Shown: positions 1 through 8,971 of the stretch, piece by piece
Numbering within the stretch: the first letter of the stretch is position 1
How the letters are laid out: every line of letters starts with the position of its first letter
DNA from: Victivallales bacterium
GTDB taxonomy: Bacteria; Verrucomicrobiota; Lentisphaeria; Oligosphaerales; Oligosphaeraceae
NCBI GenBank assembly: GCA_017554445.1
Contig: JAFZIJ010000011.1
Span: 1-47,804, forward strand
Length of the DNA: 47,804 bases
Direction of reading: 5' to 3'
Position numbers and translations under genes: made by a program
Notes under the pieces: model-generated
Database searches by the model: none
What the model saw: only the letters and a program-made list of their open reading frames with translations
Told to the model about the DNA's origin: nothing

Positions 1-34
1 ATGATTAATGATTAATGATATTTGTGGTTAGTGA

Positions 35-1360
35 TTAGTTTTTTTCGACTGTTGGCACAGTCGGCGCGACATCATATGTGTCATTCGTTTTGCGGATGTT
101 GATTTCCGCCTCGAACATGAACGCGGGATCGCCACGCGTTTCAAGTGTGGAGCGGATGGTCGTTTCGTTCGGCGTGACAGCGATGTCCCGTTGGAATGAA
201 TCGTCGATGATGAGATGGATTGGTTTGGCCAAATCCAGCATGTCGCGATTGAGCAGGATGCGCATCGTGTTGGCGGGATGGCGAAGTGTCACGCTGTTAT
301 GCATTTTGTTGTAAAGCGCTTCAATGACCTTTGTTCCAGATTCTTCCCATTTTTCACCGCTGTATTCCAGCCAGTAGAATTGCGCGTAGGTTTTCGCGTC
401 TTCCTTTCCATCGGCGACACGGCTGTCGGCAATGTTGCTCAAATCCCAGAAGACATGTTGCGGGATTGGATTGCGGGTGTAACGATCCAGCCAACGGATA
501 GCGTTCGGATCGATCGATTCGCGCGGCAGGCGTTCCTTTTCCGCCAGCCAGCCGTTGTAATCGACGATGATCGTTTGCGGGACGATGTCGGGAATGTTGT
601 CGTGGAAGCCGTGGCTTCTATCCGCATGGAGATGAAGCCTATGCGGGAAGAGCCCCGGATGGAGGTTGGCCATCGCGTCAAGCCGTTGCGTATATTCGAC
701 GGCTTGCTTGTTGCGATTGTATGCACCGTCGTTGGCACCAAGCTGGATAAGGAACGGAAGATTCGCCAAGTTGTTGACGCTGATGCCGTTGGGATGGCCG
801 GCGGACATGTTGGCGGCGGCAAAGCGGTCGCTCATGCGGGAGGCGATTTGATAGACGCCATCGCCGCCGGCGGAATAGCCGAGCACATAGACGCGGTTGG
901 GGTTGACATGCTTGAAGGCGATGCAGTTTTCGATCAGGCGATCGTAGAGCGGATAGGAGTTGGCGACGCAATGCAGATTCCATGTGTTCGTGACACCGCG
1001 TGTCGCAACATAAATGCCGCATTTCACGGAACTTTTGTAGTAGATTTTCATGTGTTCCCACTGGCTGTCGTTGACTTCAGGTGCTGTGCCGCCACCGCCG
1101 TGGAGAGCGATGTACAGCGGATATCCGCCTTCCGGTTCGTCGCCGATTTGGTAAAGAGCGAATTTCATGACGGAATCCTTATATGGGATGGCGGATTCGG
1201 CCATTTCCTTTTGGCGCTGAGGATCTTCCGTTATTTTCTTAAGGTATTGCGACCAGCAGTCCTTCTTGAAAGCGTCGATCTTGTCAAACGGAAGCGTCTG
1301 AGCATGAGTTGCAGTCAACATGAGCGTTATGGACAACATGAAAAAGTGTCGTGAAGTCAT
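35..1360 (-). CDS. Secreted alpha/beta-hydrolase (PHB-depolymerase/feruloyl-esterase-like)
   Basis: A 441-residue predicted secreted serine esterase. It opens with a signal peptide (MTSRHFFMLSITLML..THAQ). An HGGGG oxyanion-hole motif follows near residue 85, then a GYSAGG nucleophile elbow, LGANDG as a likely acid-residue region, and SHGFHD carrying the likely catalytic His. This order is typical of the polyhydroxybutyrate-depolymerase/acetyl-xylan or feruloyl esterase class of alpha/beta hydrolases. The substrate is inferred to be an ester on a polysaccharide. I chose the ATG at 1360 because the longer TTG start at 1387 would overlap the end of the upstream gene. It lies 16 bases behind the GH-A glycosidase on the same strand, so the two are probably co-transcribed and act on the same glycan outside the cytoplasm. 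The C-terminal ~140 residues have no motif I recognise. Confidence 0.8.
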   Translation of the reverse strand: MTSRHFFMLSITLMLTATHAQTLPFDKIDAFKKDCWSQYLKKITEDPQRQKEMAESAIPYKDSVMKFALYQIGDEPEGGYPLYIALHGGGGTAPEVNDSQWEHMKIYYKSSVKCGIYVATRGVTNTWNLHCVANSYPLYDRLIENCIAFKHVNPNRVYVLGYSAGGDGVYQIASRMSDRFAAANMSAGHPNGISVNNLANLPFLIQLGANDGAYNRNKQAVEYTQRLDAMANLHPGLFPHRLHLHADRSHGFHDNIPDIVPQTIIVDYNGWLAEKERLPRESIDPNAIRWLDRYTRNPIPQHVFWDLSNIADSRVADGKEDAKTYAQFYWLEYSGEKWEESGTKVIEALYNKMHNSVTLRHPANTMRILLNRDMLDLAKPIHLIIDDSFQRDIAVTPNETTIRSTLETRGDPAFMFEAEINIRKTNDTYDVAPTVPTVEKN

Positions 1361-1376
1361 AGTCGTGTTTTTGTTA

Positions 1377-3971
1377 TTACCTTTCAATCAAGAACCAAAG
1401 GCTGTTGTCATCGGTGGTGATGGCAATGTTTTTCGCGTTGACGGAACGGGAGGCGGCGGCTGTGCCGTCGCCGTTCAGAACGGTTAATTTCACATCGCCG
1501 TCGAAGGGCAGGGCGATGGTCACTGGAACGATTTCGGAGACGACAGGTGCTTCGGCCCAGCGGTCACGGCCTTTGCCGGCGACCGTCGTACGCTTTTCAT
1601 TCCATTTGAAATTCGTATTTTCCGAGCGGGCGGATGCGGCCAGCAGGATGCGGCGGCTATCCGCTATGGGCTTCTCGTCCAAAGCGATCATGCTGATGCA
1701 GGAGAAGGCCGGCAAGTCTTTGGGCCATGGGCGGTTGGCGATGTCGATGCGGACATCGCCGACGGTGAATGAACGGCCTGCGACATGGCCTGCGACGAGT
1801 CGCGCGGATGGAAGGTTCAGCGTGGCCCATGCGCCATCTGGATCTTTAGGGAAGATCCGATAGGAGCCATCTTCGCTGCAAGCGACTCCTTTGTCGTCCT
1901 TTATGGCCTTGCCGTCGCCTTCCACGAGAGCAGGCTTGTCGATGTCATCGACGATGCGGTTGACGATACGCTGCGAGACGGCGGCGATGGCTTCGCCGCC
2001 TAACTGCGACAGAAGGGCCACCGGGCCTTTGTGGTGGCTGGTGAGCGAGGCGATTTGGCTGCGCGGAATGCCGACGACGGTCTGCTTGGCTGCTGTCGGC
2101 ATCAGGCGGTTGCGGTAGAGGATGGAGGCGAATGGCATGTGAACGAGCATGGAGTCACGATGCGCTAATTGGAAATAGCTGCGGATGTATGGTTTGGAAT
2201 AATCACGCCCGAAATCGAAATAGGTGTAGCTGAAGAAGGCATCCCAGTCTTGGATGGAGGCGATGATACTGTACAGGAGGAACAAATCGGCGGAGTGGTC
2301 GTTCGGCGCGGGGATGTTGTATTCGGAGACACTGAACGGCTTGCCTTGGACGCGCCATGGGGAGAGCTGCGTGATGCAGCCGCCCGACGGGCTGGCGATG
2401 TCGGCGGAGTTCTGAATGCTGAAGGCGATGGTGGTGCCTTTGTCGTCCTTTGTGTAGGATGGATGCTGCCAGTAGGCGTGGATGTCGATGTAATCGGAGA
2501 TTTCCGTTTCGCGTTTCAGACCGCCTGCCGTGCCGTAACTGACCTGCGTGTCCGTCACGGGCATCTTGCAGCCGATGACGTTGGTGACATGGTTCTTAAG
2601 TCGTTTGGTTGTCGCCATTTCCGTATCGATCAAGAAAGCATAGAAATCTTCCATGATCTGTGCAAGCGCATCCGCCGCAGGAATTGGAATTCCGTTTGCC
2701 AACGTGCATTCTGGCGGCAGCTTTTTACCGCCGCCGCGACGGATTTGGAAGTCTTTGATTTCCACGTCTCCAAGCTTGTTGTGGATTGTGAAATTGACGC
2801 GATGGAAGGCATCGTTGACGGCTATTGGAACATCGCTGAAGACGGAGAATTCCTGCCATTCCGGCGTAAGTTCGCATTTGATTTTCAGGCCGAGATTCTG
2901 CCATGGGTCGGCATCCAGCATGATGTTGTGGGTAACAGTCGATGACGTGATGCTACGAGCCTTGAACGACAGCGTGTAGAGGCCTGGTTCCAGCTTGATT
3001 TTCTTGATTTGCAGCTGAAGATTCCAATCGGCCAAACCGATCTTCGTGGTTTGCCAATGGACATAGCCGTCTTCCGTCTGCGTGAGAGTCGAATCCGAAC
3101 CGCCTGCGTTTTCTCTGGACCATTTGTTCTTGCCGGAAACAACCGTTTCGCCGAGTGGCTGGAATCCTTTCTCCCAAGAGGCGCGCAGAGCTTCGTCCGT
3201 TCCGTACTTTTTCTTCAGCCACGCCGTCCATTGAGCGGTGAATTCCGCTTGGAATTCCGGTGGAAGCTTCTTCAGATCGTCACGAAAATCCGTGATCATC
3301 GTGTTTTCGTTGTTCAATTCGATGCACATGATGCCGGGCGTGTCTGCATAACGAATTCCCGTTGCCGTGTTTACGCGTCCAAGCAACTTGTTGGCGTAGT
3401 CTTCCTGATATTCGATGTACGGCGGATACCAGCGGTCAAGAATCTTGCCCATGCGGAAGGCTTGAATACCGCCTGGCTGATTCGGATACGTCCGTGCCAC
3501 GTGGAGATTGACGTTGACCCAAACGCCTTGCTGGATGCAGTTTGCGACGAATTGGTCCAGTTTTTTGAGATTCTCTTCGCTGACTACGCTGTTCTTGGAA
3601 TCCTTCCAGATGGCGGCATTGTTCCAGTTTGTGTCCATGAAATGGAGGCGGAGGCAGTTAAAACCGTACTGGCGGAGACGTTTGGCGAGTTTCTGGCCGT
3701 CTTCAGGCTCCGGAAAGCAGGCGTCGCCCGTCAGATTCGTGCCGAAAAAGCGCAACGGAATGTTGCGGTCATCGACGAAATGGCCGTCTTTCACGCGGAT
3801 AAATCCATGGGATCCAGCAGGTTCTGGAGACAGGAAACTGACATCGACAGGCGTGCCCGACGGCGCTTCAAGGCTTGGAATTTCAAAGGCGGTCCAGCCG
3901 GGCGTCTCAGGCGTGACTTGTGCGCAGACGGCAAGGCTTATCAGCAGGGCGATGGCGTTCAGATACTTCAT
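1377..3971 (-). CDS. Secreted clan GH-A (cellulase-like) glycoside hydrolase with inserted carbohydrate-binding-like module
   Basis: An 864-residue protein with a signal peptide ending near VCAQ. Residues 55-260 look like the first half of a (beta/alpha)8 barrel: RFFGTNL, then NCLRLHFMD. The segment CIELNNEN follows, where Asn221-Glu222 match the clan GH-A acid/base signature. Residues ~275-415 form a beta-rich insert (LTQTEDGYVHW, LEPGLYTLSFKARS) like CBM4/9-type jelly rolls. The barrel then resumes, with Glu550 in FSVSEYN as the probable nucleophile. The last ~200 residues are beta-sandwich-like. The family (GH5/GH39-like) cannot be fixed by eye. It is the first gene of a minus-strand pair with the esterase downstream. 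A weak promoter (TTGACT, 16 bases, TACATT) lies at 4015-4042 on the minus strand. Retaining glycosidase activity is inferred, not shown. Confidence 0.75.
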   Translation of the reverse strand: MKYLNAIALLISLAVCAQVTPETPGWTAFEIPSLEAPSGTPVDVSFLSPEPAGSHGFIRVKDGHFVDDRNIPLRFFGTNLTGDACFPEPEDGQKLAKRLRQYGFNCLRLHFMDTNWNNAAIWKDSKNSVVSEENLKKLDQFVANCIQQGVWVNVNLHVARTYPNQPGGIQAFRMGKILDRWYPPYIEYQEDYANKLLGRVNTATGIRYADTPGIMCIELNNENTMITDFRDDLKKLPPEFQAEFTAQWTAWLKKKYGTDEALRASWEKGFQPLGETVVSGKNKWSRENAGGSDSTLTQTEDGYVHWQTTKIGLADWNLQLQIKKIKLEPGLYTLSFKARSITSSTVTHNIMLDADPWQNLGLKIKCELTPEWQEFSVFSDVPIAVNDAFHRVNFTIHNKLGDVEIKDFQIRRGGGKKLPPECTLANGIPIPAADALAQIMEDFYAFLIDTEMATTKRLKNHVTNVIGCKMPVTDTQVSYGTAGGLKRETEISDYIDIHAYWQHPSYTKDDKGTTIAFSIQNSADIASPSGGCITQLSPWRVQGKPFSVSEYNIPAPNDHSADLFLLYSIIASIQDWDAFFSYTYFDFGRDYSKPYIRSYFQLAHRDSMLVHMPFASILYRNRLMPTAAKQTVVGIPRSQIASLTSHHKGPVALLSQLGGEAIAAVSQRIVNRIVDDIDKPALVEGDGKAIKDDKGVACSEDGSYRIFPKDPDGAWATLNLPSARLVAGHVAGRSFTVGDVRIDIANRPWPKDLPAFSCISMIALDEKPIADSRRILLAASARSENTNFKWNEKRTTVAGKGRDRWAEAPVVSEIVPVTIALPFDGDVKLTVLNGDGTAAASRSVNAKNIAITTDDNSLWFLIER

Positions 3972-4160
3972 GGTTGGTCATCCTTTTGTTGCAATGATTG
4001 ATAAATACCAATTAAATGTACATGGTTGAAATGGCAAGTCAAATTATATGGCGCATGCGGGAAAACGTGCTATCTTATTTTTAATGGTTGTTTTCCATGG
4101 GCGGGCCGCCAAACGCGTCCGCTTTTTCATTTAAAAAAACATTAACAAAGGAAAGACGGC

Positions 4161-4934
4161 ATGAAGAAGGTTGTGTTGATTCTGGTTGACGGAATGCGTC
4201 CGGACAGTCTTGCGCTTTGCGGCAATCCGTTTGTGAAGGAAATGGAGGCCCATAGCGTCTATACATTGAAAGGGCAGACGGTCATGCCGTCCGTGACGTT
4301 GCCCTGCCACATGTCGTTGTTCCACAGCGTGACGCCGCAGCGCCATGGCATTCTGACGAACACCTATGTTCCGCAGGTTCGTCCGATCCGCGGCATCTGC
4401 GAAGTGATGAAAGCCGCCGGAAAGAAGAGTGCTCTCTTCTATAACTGGGAGCAATTGAAAGACTTGGCGCAACCAGGCTCGCTCTGCTATGCGAATTTCG
4501 CCGCCGGACACGATTACGGTTATGAAACCGCCAACAAGATTCTGACGGACAACATCATCCCGTTCCTGAAGACAGGCCTTGCCGATTTCACGTTCCTCTA
4601 TCTGGGTTGGACGGATGAAGCAGGCCATGCAAAAGGCTGGATGGGAGAGGAATACCTCCGCTCCGTCGATGAAAGCTTCAAATGCATCGAAGCCGTCTGC
4701 CGTTCGCTTTCGGATGACTATCTGGTCGTGCTGACGGCCGACCACGGCGGCCATGACCGCTCCCACGGCACGGATAAGCCTGAAGACATGACGATTCCAA
4801 TCCTGTTCTATCATCCGTCGTTTACTTCCAAGGACTTGGGCGAAGCCAACATCATCGACATCGCGCCGACGATTACGTCCGTCATGGGCGTTGCCGCCGA
4901 TGGCGACTGGGAAGGCAAAGCGCTGGCAATCTAG
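4161..4934 (+). CDS. Alkaline-phosphatase-superfamily phosphodiesterase (type I phosphodiesterase/nucleotide pyrophosphatase-like)
   Basis: A 257-residue protein without a signal peptide. Metal and nucleophile positions of the alkaline phosphatase superfamily are readable: Asp10 in LVDGMRPD, Thr46 in PSVTLPCH (nucleophile), Asp152 and His156 in WTDEAGHAKG, Asp194-His195 in TADHGGHD, and His202 in SHGTDKP. The arrangement matches the PF01663 phosphodiesterase/nucleotide pyrophosphatase family more than sulfatases, because there is no CxPSR-type formylglycine motif. It probably hydrolyses a phosphodiester or phosphonate in the cytoplasm. An AAAGGA ribosome site precedes the ATG. It is divergent from the GH-A gene and convergent with the sialidase-like gene, with only four bases between the two stop codons. 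The substrate is unknown. Confidence 0.8.
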   Translation: MKKVVLILVDGMRPDSLALCGNPFVKEMEAHSVYTLKGQTVMPSVTLPCHMSLFHSVTPQRHGILTNTYVPQVRPIRGICEVMKAAGKKSALFYNWEQLKDLAQPGSLCYANFAAGHDYGYETANKILTDNIIPFLKTGLADFTFLYLGWTDEAGHAKGWMGEEYLRSVDESFKCIEAVCRSLSDDYLVVLTADHGGHDRSHGTDKPEDMTIPILFYHPSFTSKDLGEANIIDIAPTITSVMGVAADGDWEGKALAI

Positions 4935-4938
4935 TCTT

Positions 4939-6141
4939 TTATTGCGAATTCTTTGCCGTGAAAGACTGAACAACAGGATGTTTGAGGAGGACGAAACCAG
5001 AGACGTTCTTGCCTGCAAGAACGTCTTCTTCTTTGAAAACGGCCATGTAGATTTCGCCGCATTCACGTTTGTAGTCATATTGGATGTGGATGCGGCCGTC
5101 TGATGTCTGGAAGCCGTCGGGATAGGAGATGCCTTTTCGTTCGTCCAGCAGAAGGCCGCCCAGCCATGTACGGCCGTCGTCTTTTGAAATATAGGCGGTC
5201 ATGAAAGAGCGTTCCAACGGGGCATCCGGATTGGCGTGACGGATCAGCAAGATGTTGCCTGACTGTAATTTACGCAAGAAGAACCGTGCGCTCGCATTCG
5301 TGAAAGCCGTGCGTTCGGGCGTTGTCCATGTATGGCCGCCGTCCGTCGAGATGCTTTGCGTTGTGCCGTTGGTGATGCGCATGTACATCAGCAAGGAGCC
5401 GTCCTTTCGTTCGACGATCATCGGCTCGTCGAACGTGGAAAGCTCCTTGATATTGCGCACATGTCCGATTCGTTCCCATGACTTACCCATGTCTCGTGAT
5501 GCGAAGATGTTAACGCCGCGTTGATCATCCAATTCAGGGAAGAATTTGAATCGCGGGCCTTTTGGATCTTGAAGCTTCTTTTCGATTTTTTCGTAATTGG
5601 CGGGCCAGAGTGAAATGGGCAGAAGCCATGTGCCGTTGGAAAGAACCGTCGGTTTGTTGAGGGAAGCTCCATGCCAGACGCGGACGGGTGTTGACCATGT
5701 GGGGCGGTCGCTGTCCGGATTCTCACAGACAGAAAACCATGAGCCTGAACGACCGTCGAAATAACCGAGGCTTTGCGTGAAGAAGAGAAAAAGCCGTCCG
5801 TCAGGTGCGGTCCATAGGTTGGCGACGACGGCGGATAGATGGATGCCGCAATCCGCATAGTCCGGATCGAGAATGAATTGCGGCTTGGAGAATGTCATGC
5901 CGCCGTCGTCGCTGTAGGCGAGAATGACAACGGCGTCTTCGTTGTCGCCGCCCGCGAACCACGCCAGCCAGACGCGTCCCGCAGGTGTGATGTCCATGCC
6001 GCAGCTCATCGTGTAGTCATCGACATCTGGCCAGTAACGCAGCGGCGGATTCGCAACTACTTTCGCAGGTTGCAACGCCTTCGGCAACTGCGTGGCCATG
6101 AATTCGCGGTACATATTGAAATCATATTGTCTGTTTGGCAT
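4939..6141 (-). CDS. Sialidase-superfamily BNR-repeat protein
   Basis: A 400-residue six-bladed-propeller protein. At least four Asp-box (BNR) motifs are visible: YSDDGGMTF, SRDMGKSW, STDGGHTW and SKDDGRTW. An LRYWPD segment near the N-terminus sits where true sialidases carry the Arg-Ile-Pro motif. No signal peptide is visible, so it is predicted cytosolic or exported by another route. The family (BNR_2 type) includes exo-sialidases and many propellers of other or unknown specificity, so sialic acid is only one possibility. I chose the ATG at 6141, which has GAGGA six bases upstream, over the TTG at 6147. It shares its convergent 3' end with the phosphodiesterase, and its relative at 13036-14244 suggests two related activities in one catabolic region. 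Confidence 0.8.
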   Translation of the reverse strand: MPNRQYDFNMYREFMATQLPKALQPAKVVANPPLRYWPDVDDYTMSCGMDITPAGRVWLAWFAGGDNEDAVVILAYSDDGGMTFSKPQFILDPDYADCGIHLSAVVANLWTAPDGRLFLFFTQSLGYFDGRSGSWFSVCENPDSDRPTWSTPVRVWHGASLNKPTVLSNGTWLLPISLWPANYEKIEKKLQDPKGPRFKFFPELDDQRGVNIFASRDMGKSWERIGHVRNIKELSTFDEPMIVERKDGSLLMYMRITNGTTQSISTDGGHTWTTPERTAFTNASARFFLRKLQSGNILLIRHANPDAPLERSFMTAYISKDDGRTWLGGLLLDERKGISYPDGFQTSDGRIHIQYDYKRECGEIYMAVFKEEDVLAGKNVSGFVLLKHPVVQSFTAKNSQ

Positions 6142-6329
6142 AGTCAAATCCTCTGCAAGTGTTTAGAAAGCAAATTACCATAATATGCTTTTTGAGAAAA
6201 TACAACCCCTTCTGAGTTTTCAATGGGACAGATGGGACAACTGAAACGATTGGGACGATTGTGGTTGATGGTACTTTCAGCGGCTTGAAAAAGTTTGCCA
6301 TTGGCCGTCTATGATTTACATTTAATAAT

Positions 6330-7691
6330 ATGAATAGCCATTCTTCCAAATACACCATGGACATGTGCCATGGGCCGCTGTTGCGCGAAATCATCGTCTT
6401 CGCGTGGCCGCTGTTCTGCTCCACGCTGTTACAGCTGACGTTCACGTCAGCCGACCACATCGTCGTGGGGCGGTTTGCGTCGCCGTTGGCCTTGGCGGCA
6501 GTCGGTTCGACGACGGTCGTCACGAATCTGATCATCAATTTTTTCATGGGCATCTCCATTGGCGCGAACGTCTTGACGGCGCATTTCTACGGGGCGGGCG
6601 AATATTCGCGGCTGAAGGACACCGTGAATACGGCGATGACGATTTCCGTTTTCGGCGGCATCGTGATGGGGCTGCTGGGTATCGCCGTTTCGCGGCCTGT
6701 CCTGTTGATGATCAATACACCGTTGGACGTATTGGATAAAGGTGTTCTGTACATGCGCATCTATTTCGGCGGCATGCCGTTCATCATGATCTACAACTTC
6801 GGCAGCGCCATTTTGCGGGCCATCGGCGACACAAAACGCGCGTTGTATTATCTGACGATGGCGGGAATCATCAATTTCATTCTCAATCTGATCTTTGTCA
6901 TTTGTTTCCACATGGATGCGGATGGCGTCGCGACGGCGACCGTGATTTCGCAGATGTTCTCCGCGTGTCTCGTGTGGCGCGCCATCGCGAATACGGAGGA
7001 AATCGGTGGGTTGCATGTCCGTGATTTGAAACTGAATGCGGCCATCCTCCGGCAGATTCTCAAGCTTGGGCTGCCGGCAGGTTTCCAAAGCATCAGTTTC
7101 TCAGTCGCGAACATTTTCATTCAGTCGTCCATCAATTCGTTTGGTTCGTTGGCGATGGCTGGCAACACGGCGGCGTTGAACATCGAAATGCTGGTGAATT
7201 CAGGCTCCAGCAGCTTCCATCACACAGCTATTAGTTTTACAGGGCAACTATATGGCGGCAAGGCATTTGCACGTATGAAGAAATTCATCTACTACTGTCT
7301 TGGCATGTCCGAAGTCGTTGTCATGACGATGGCGTTGACGGCGTTGTATTTCGGACCGCAATTGATGTTGATGTTCACAAAAGATCCGGTCGTCGTCGAT
7401 TGGGGCATGCAGCGCATGCGCGTCGTGTTCGTGTTCTATTTCACACATGGTTTCATGCAGGTTTTCAGCGGGACGATGCGTGGTATCGGCAAGTCGTTTG
7501 CGGCGTTCATCATCGTGCTGATCTGCGCATGCATTTTCCGTATTCTGTGGATTTTGTTCATCTTCCCGCATCACCGAACGCTTGGCGGACTGTTGATGTG
7601 CTTCCCCGTGTCATGGCTGTTGGTTTCGGTCGTGTCCGGAATCTATTTGGCGATTGTTTTCAAAAAAGAACTTCGAGCCGCCACCGTATGA
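6330..7691 (+). CDS. MATE-family multidrug/Na+ efflux transporter
   Basis: A 453-residue integral membrane protein with about twelve hydrophobic helices. It has the typical MatE layout of two homologous halves, including GSTTVVTNLIINF and GANVLTAHFYGAGE in the first half and ALNIEMLVNSGSSSF in the second. Members export cationic drugs or metabolites using Na+ or H+ gradients across the inner membrane. No Shine-Dalgarno precedes the ATG at 6330. A weak promoter (TTGAAA 6285-6290, TATGAT 6310-6315, 19-base spacer) would place transcription close to the start, so the true start could instead be the ATG at 6357. The next gene begins 29 bases downstream on the same strand. Its link to the glycan genes is by position only. 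Confidence 0.88.
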   Translation: MNSHSSKYTMDMCHGPLLREIIVFAWPLFCSTLLQLTFTSADHIVVGRFASPLALAAVGSTTVVTNLIINFFMGISIGANVLTAHFYGAGEYSRLKDTVNTAMTISVFGGIVMGLLGIAVSRPVLLMINTPLDVLDKGVLYMRIYFGGMPFIMIYNFGSAILRAIGDTKRALYYLTMAGIINFILNLIFVICFHMDADGVATATVISQMFSACLVWRAIANTEEIGGLHVRDLKLNAAILRQILKLGLPAGFQSISFSVANIFIQSSINSFGSLAMAGNTAALNIEMLVNSGSSSFHHTAISFTGQLYGGKAFARMKKFIYYCLGMSEVVVMTMALTALYFGPQLMLMFTKDPVVVDWGMQRMRVVFVFYFTHGFMQVFSGTMRGIGKSFAAFIIVLICACIFRILWILFIFPHHRTLGGLLMCFPVSWLLVSVVSGIYLAIVFKKELRAATV

Positions 7692-7720
7692 TATCACTCA
7701 ACATCAAGAAGGAGAGGAAC

Positions 7721-8971
7721 ATGCGAAAAACATTGTTTGCCACCTGCATAGGACTTCTGTGCATGCTTCACGCTCAGGAGAAGCCGAAGCCGGGCATCGA
7801 CTGTGTTTGGTTGACGCATTCGGAGCCGACGGCGGACAGCGTGACCATCTGCTGGATGTCGCCCGAACCAGGCGAGTCGCGGCTGAAAATCGCGTTGGAA
7901 GGCGAGCCGGAAAAAGAGATTGTCGTCGAAGGGAAACGCACGTTGCATCAAGTGAAAGTTCCCATTACACTTGGAACGAAACGCTATCAGTATCAAGTCT
8001 TTACAGGAGACAAAAGTTCTGTCCCGCGCCGTTTCAAACAGTATCCGGATCTGCGGGAGCCAGGAGCGGAATTGCGCGTCATCATCATCGGCAACCGTGG
8101 CTACTGGAACGTGAAGGAGCGCAATTGGAAGGCGGTCTATGCCATTGATGCGCATATGGGGCTATCCGTCGGCGACAATGTGCCGCTTTTGTATGATACG
8201 GACCATGTCGGCGAGACGGCCGTCCATAATCTGGCCAGATATGTGCGATTGATTCGTTCCCAGATGACATGGTTCGCGACGACGCCTTTCATGCCGGTCA
8301 TGGGCAATCACGACCATCAGATTCGTGATCGCGCCAAAATCGAAAAGCGTCCGTTGACGGAGGAAGAAAAGAAGAATCCCATAGCGGTTGCCGCCTACGA
8401 TGTTGAAGGCAGCGCGTTCCGCGAATTCTTCCCATTGCCGGACAACCGCTGGACGTGGCATTGGAATGTTCCGAATTCCAACGTGCAGTTCATCGGGCTG
8501 GATTTGAATCATGATCGTGACTACGGCACAACATGGGGATCATGCCATGCGTATCATCCTGAATCGGAACAGTATAAATGGTTTGCCAAGACGATCGCGG
8601 ACACGCCTGACAAGATTCGTGTGGCGTTGCACAATTCCGCTCATTCCGTCGGAACGCACAACGACAACGCCTTGTGGAAGCTGTTCAATCAATGCATGGT
8701 GATTTTCAGCGGCAACAGCTATATCGCGGCGCGGGACAGGATGAAGGCCGGAAATCTCTGCTATACAACGTCGTTGCGTGGACTTGCGACCGCCAAATTC
8801 CGCCAGGGCGAGACATTTTATTCGGAAGGGATAGACAATTTCACATTGCTGACCATTACGGCGGACAAAATGCGCATCGAATTGCGCAAGTTGGAAGACG
8901 GCAGTGTGTTAGATAAAGTCGAAGAAGTTCCGCTGAAACGCGTGGACGCTCCAAAGGAGGCGAAGCCATGA
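7721..8971 (+). CDS. Secreted calcineurin-like metallophosphoesterase (purple-acid-phosphatase-like) with altered metal motifs
   Basis: A 416-residue protein with a signal peptide ending near LHAQ. Residues ~27-105 resemble the fibronectin-III-like N-domain of purple acid phosphatases. A metallophosphoesterase domain follows, with GDN (151-153) and the intact GNHD (195-198). Two of the usual motifs are changed. The first block reads IIIGNRGYW (Asn125 where the family has Asp), and the last reads SGNSYIAAR where GHxHxYER is expected. His304 and His308 in LHNSAHSV may be the middle His motif. It may be catalytically altered or inactive. The start at 7721 has GGAGAGG just upstream, and a longer frame reaching back into the MATE gene is not used. 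Its stop overlaps the SGNH gene by four bases, so the two are translationally coupled. Confidence 0.78.
   Translation: MRKTLFATCIGLLCMLHAQEKPKPGIDCVWLTHSEPTADSVTICWMSPEPGESRLKIALEGEPEKEIVVEGKRTLHQVKVPITLGTKRYQYQVFTGDKSSVPRRFKQYPDLREPGAELRVIIIGNRGYWNVKERNWKAVYAIDAHMGLSVGDNVPLLYDTDHVGETAVHNLARYVRLIRSQMTWFATTPFMPVMGNHDHQIRDRAKIEKRPLTEEEKKNPIAVAAYDVEGSAFREFFPLPDNRWTWHWNVPNSNVQFIGLDLNHDRDYGTTWGSCHAYHPESEQYKWFAKTIADTPDKIRVALHNSAHSVGTHNDNALWKLFNQCMVIFSGNSYIAARDRMKAGNLCYTTSLRGLATAKFRQGETFYSEGIDNFTLLTITADKMRIELRKLEDGSVLDKVEEVPLKRVDAPKEAKP

Noticed and set aside
215..1354. 379-codon plus-strand frame opposite the secreted esterase
   Set aside because: It shows no motif and mirrors the codon pattern of the esterase, whose GYSAGG, HGGGG and signal peptide are clear.
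4011..4110. Riboswitch or hairpin regulator between the divergent GH-A and phosphodiesterase genes
   Set aside because: Only a short CGCATGCG palindrome is seen. No conserved aptamer pattern is recognisable.
4161..4934. Sulfatase
   Set aside because: No Cys/Ser-x-Pro-x-Arg formylglycine motif. The nucleophile block is a Thr as in phosphodiesterases.
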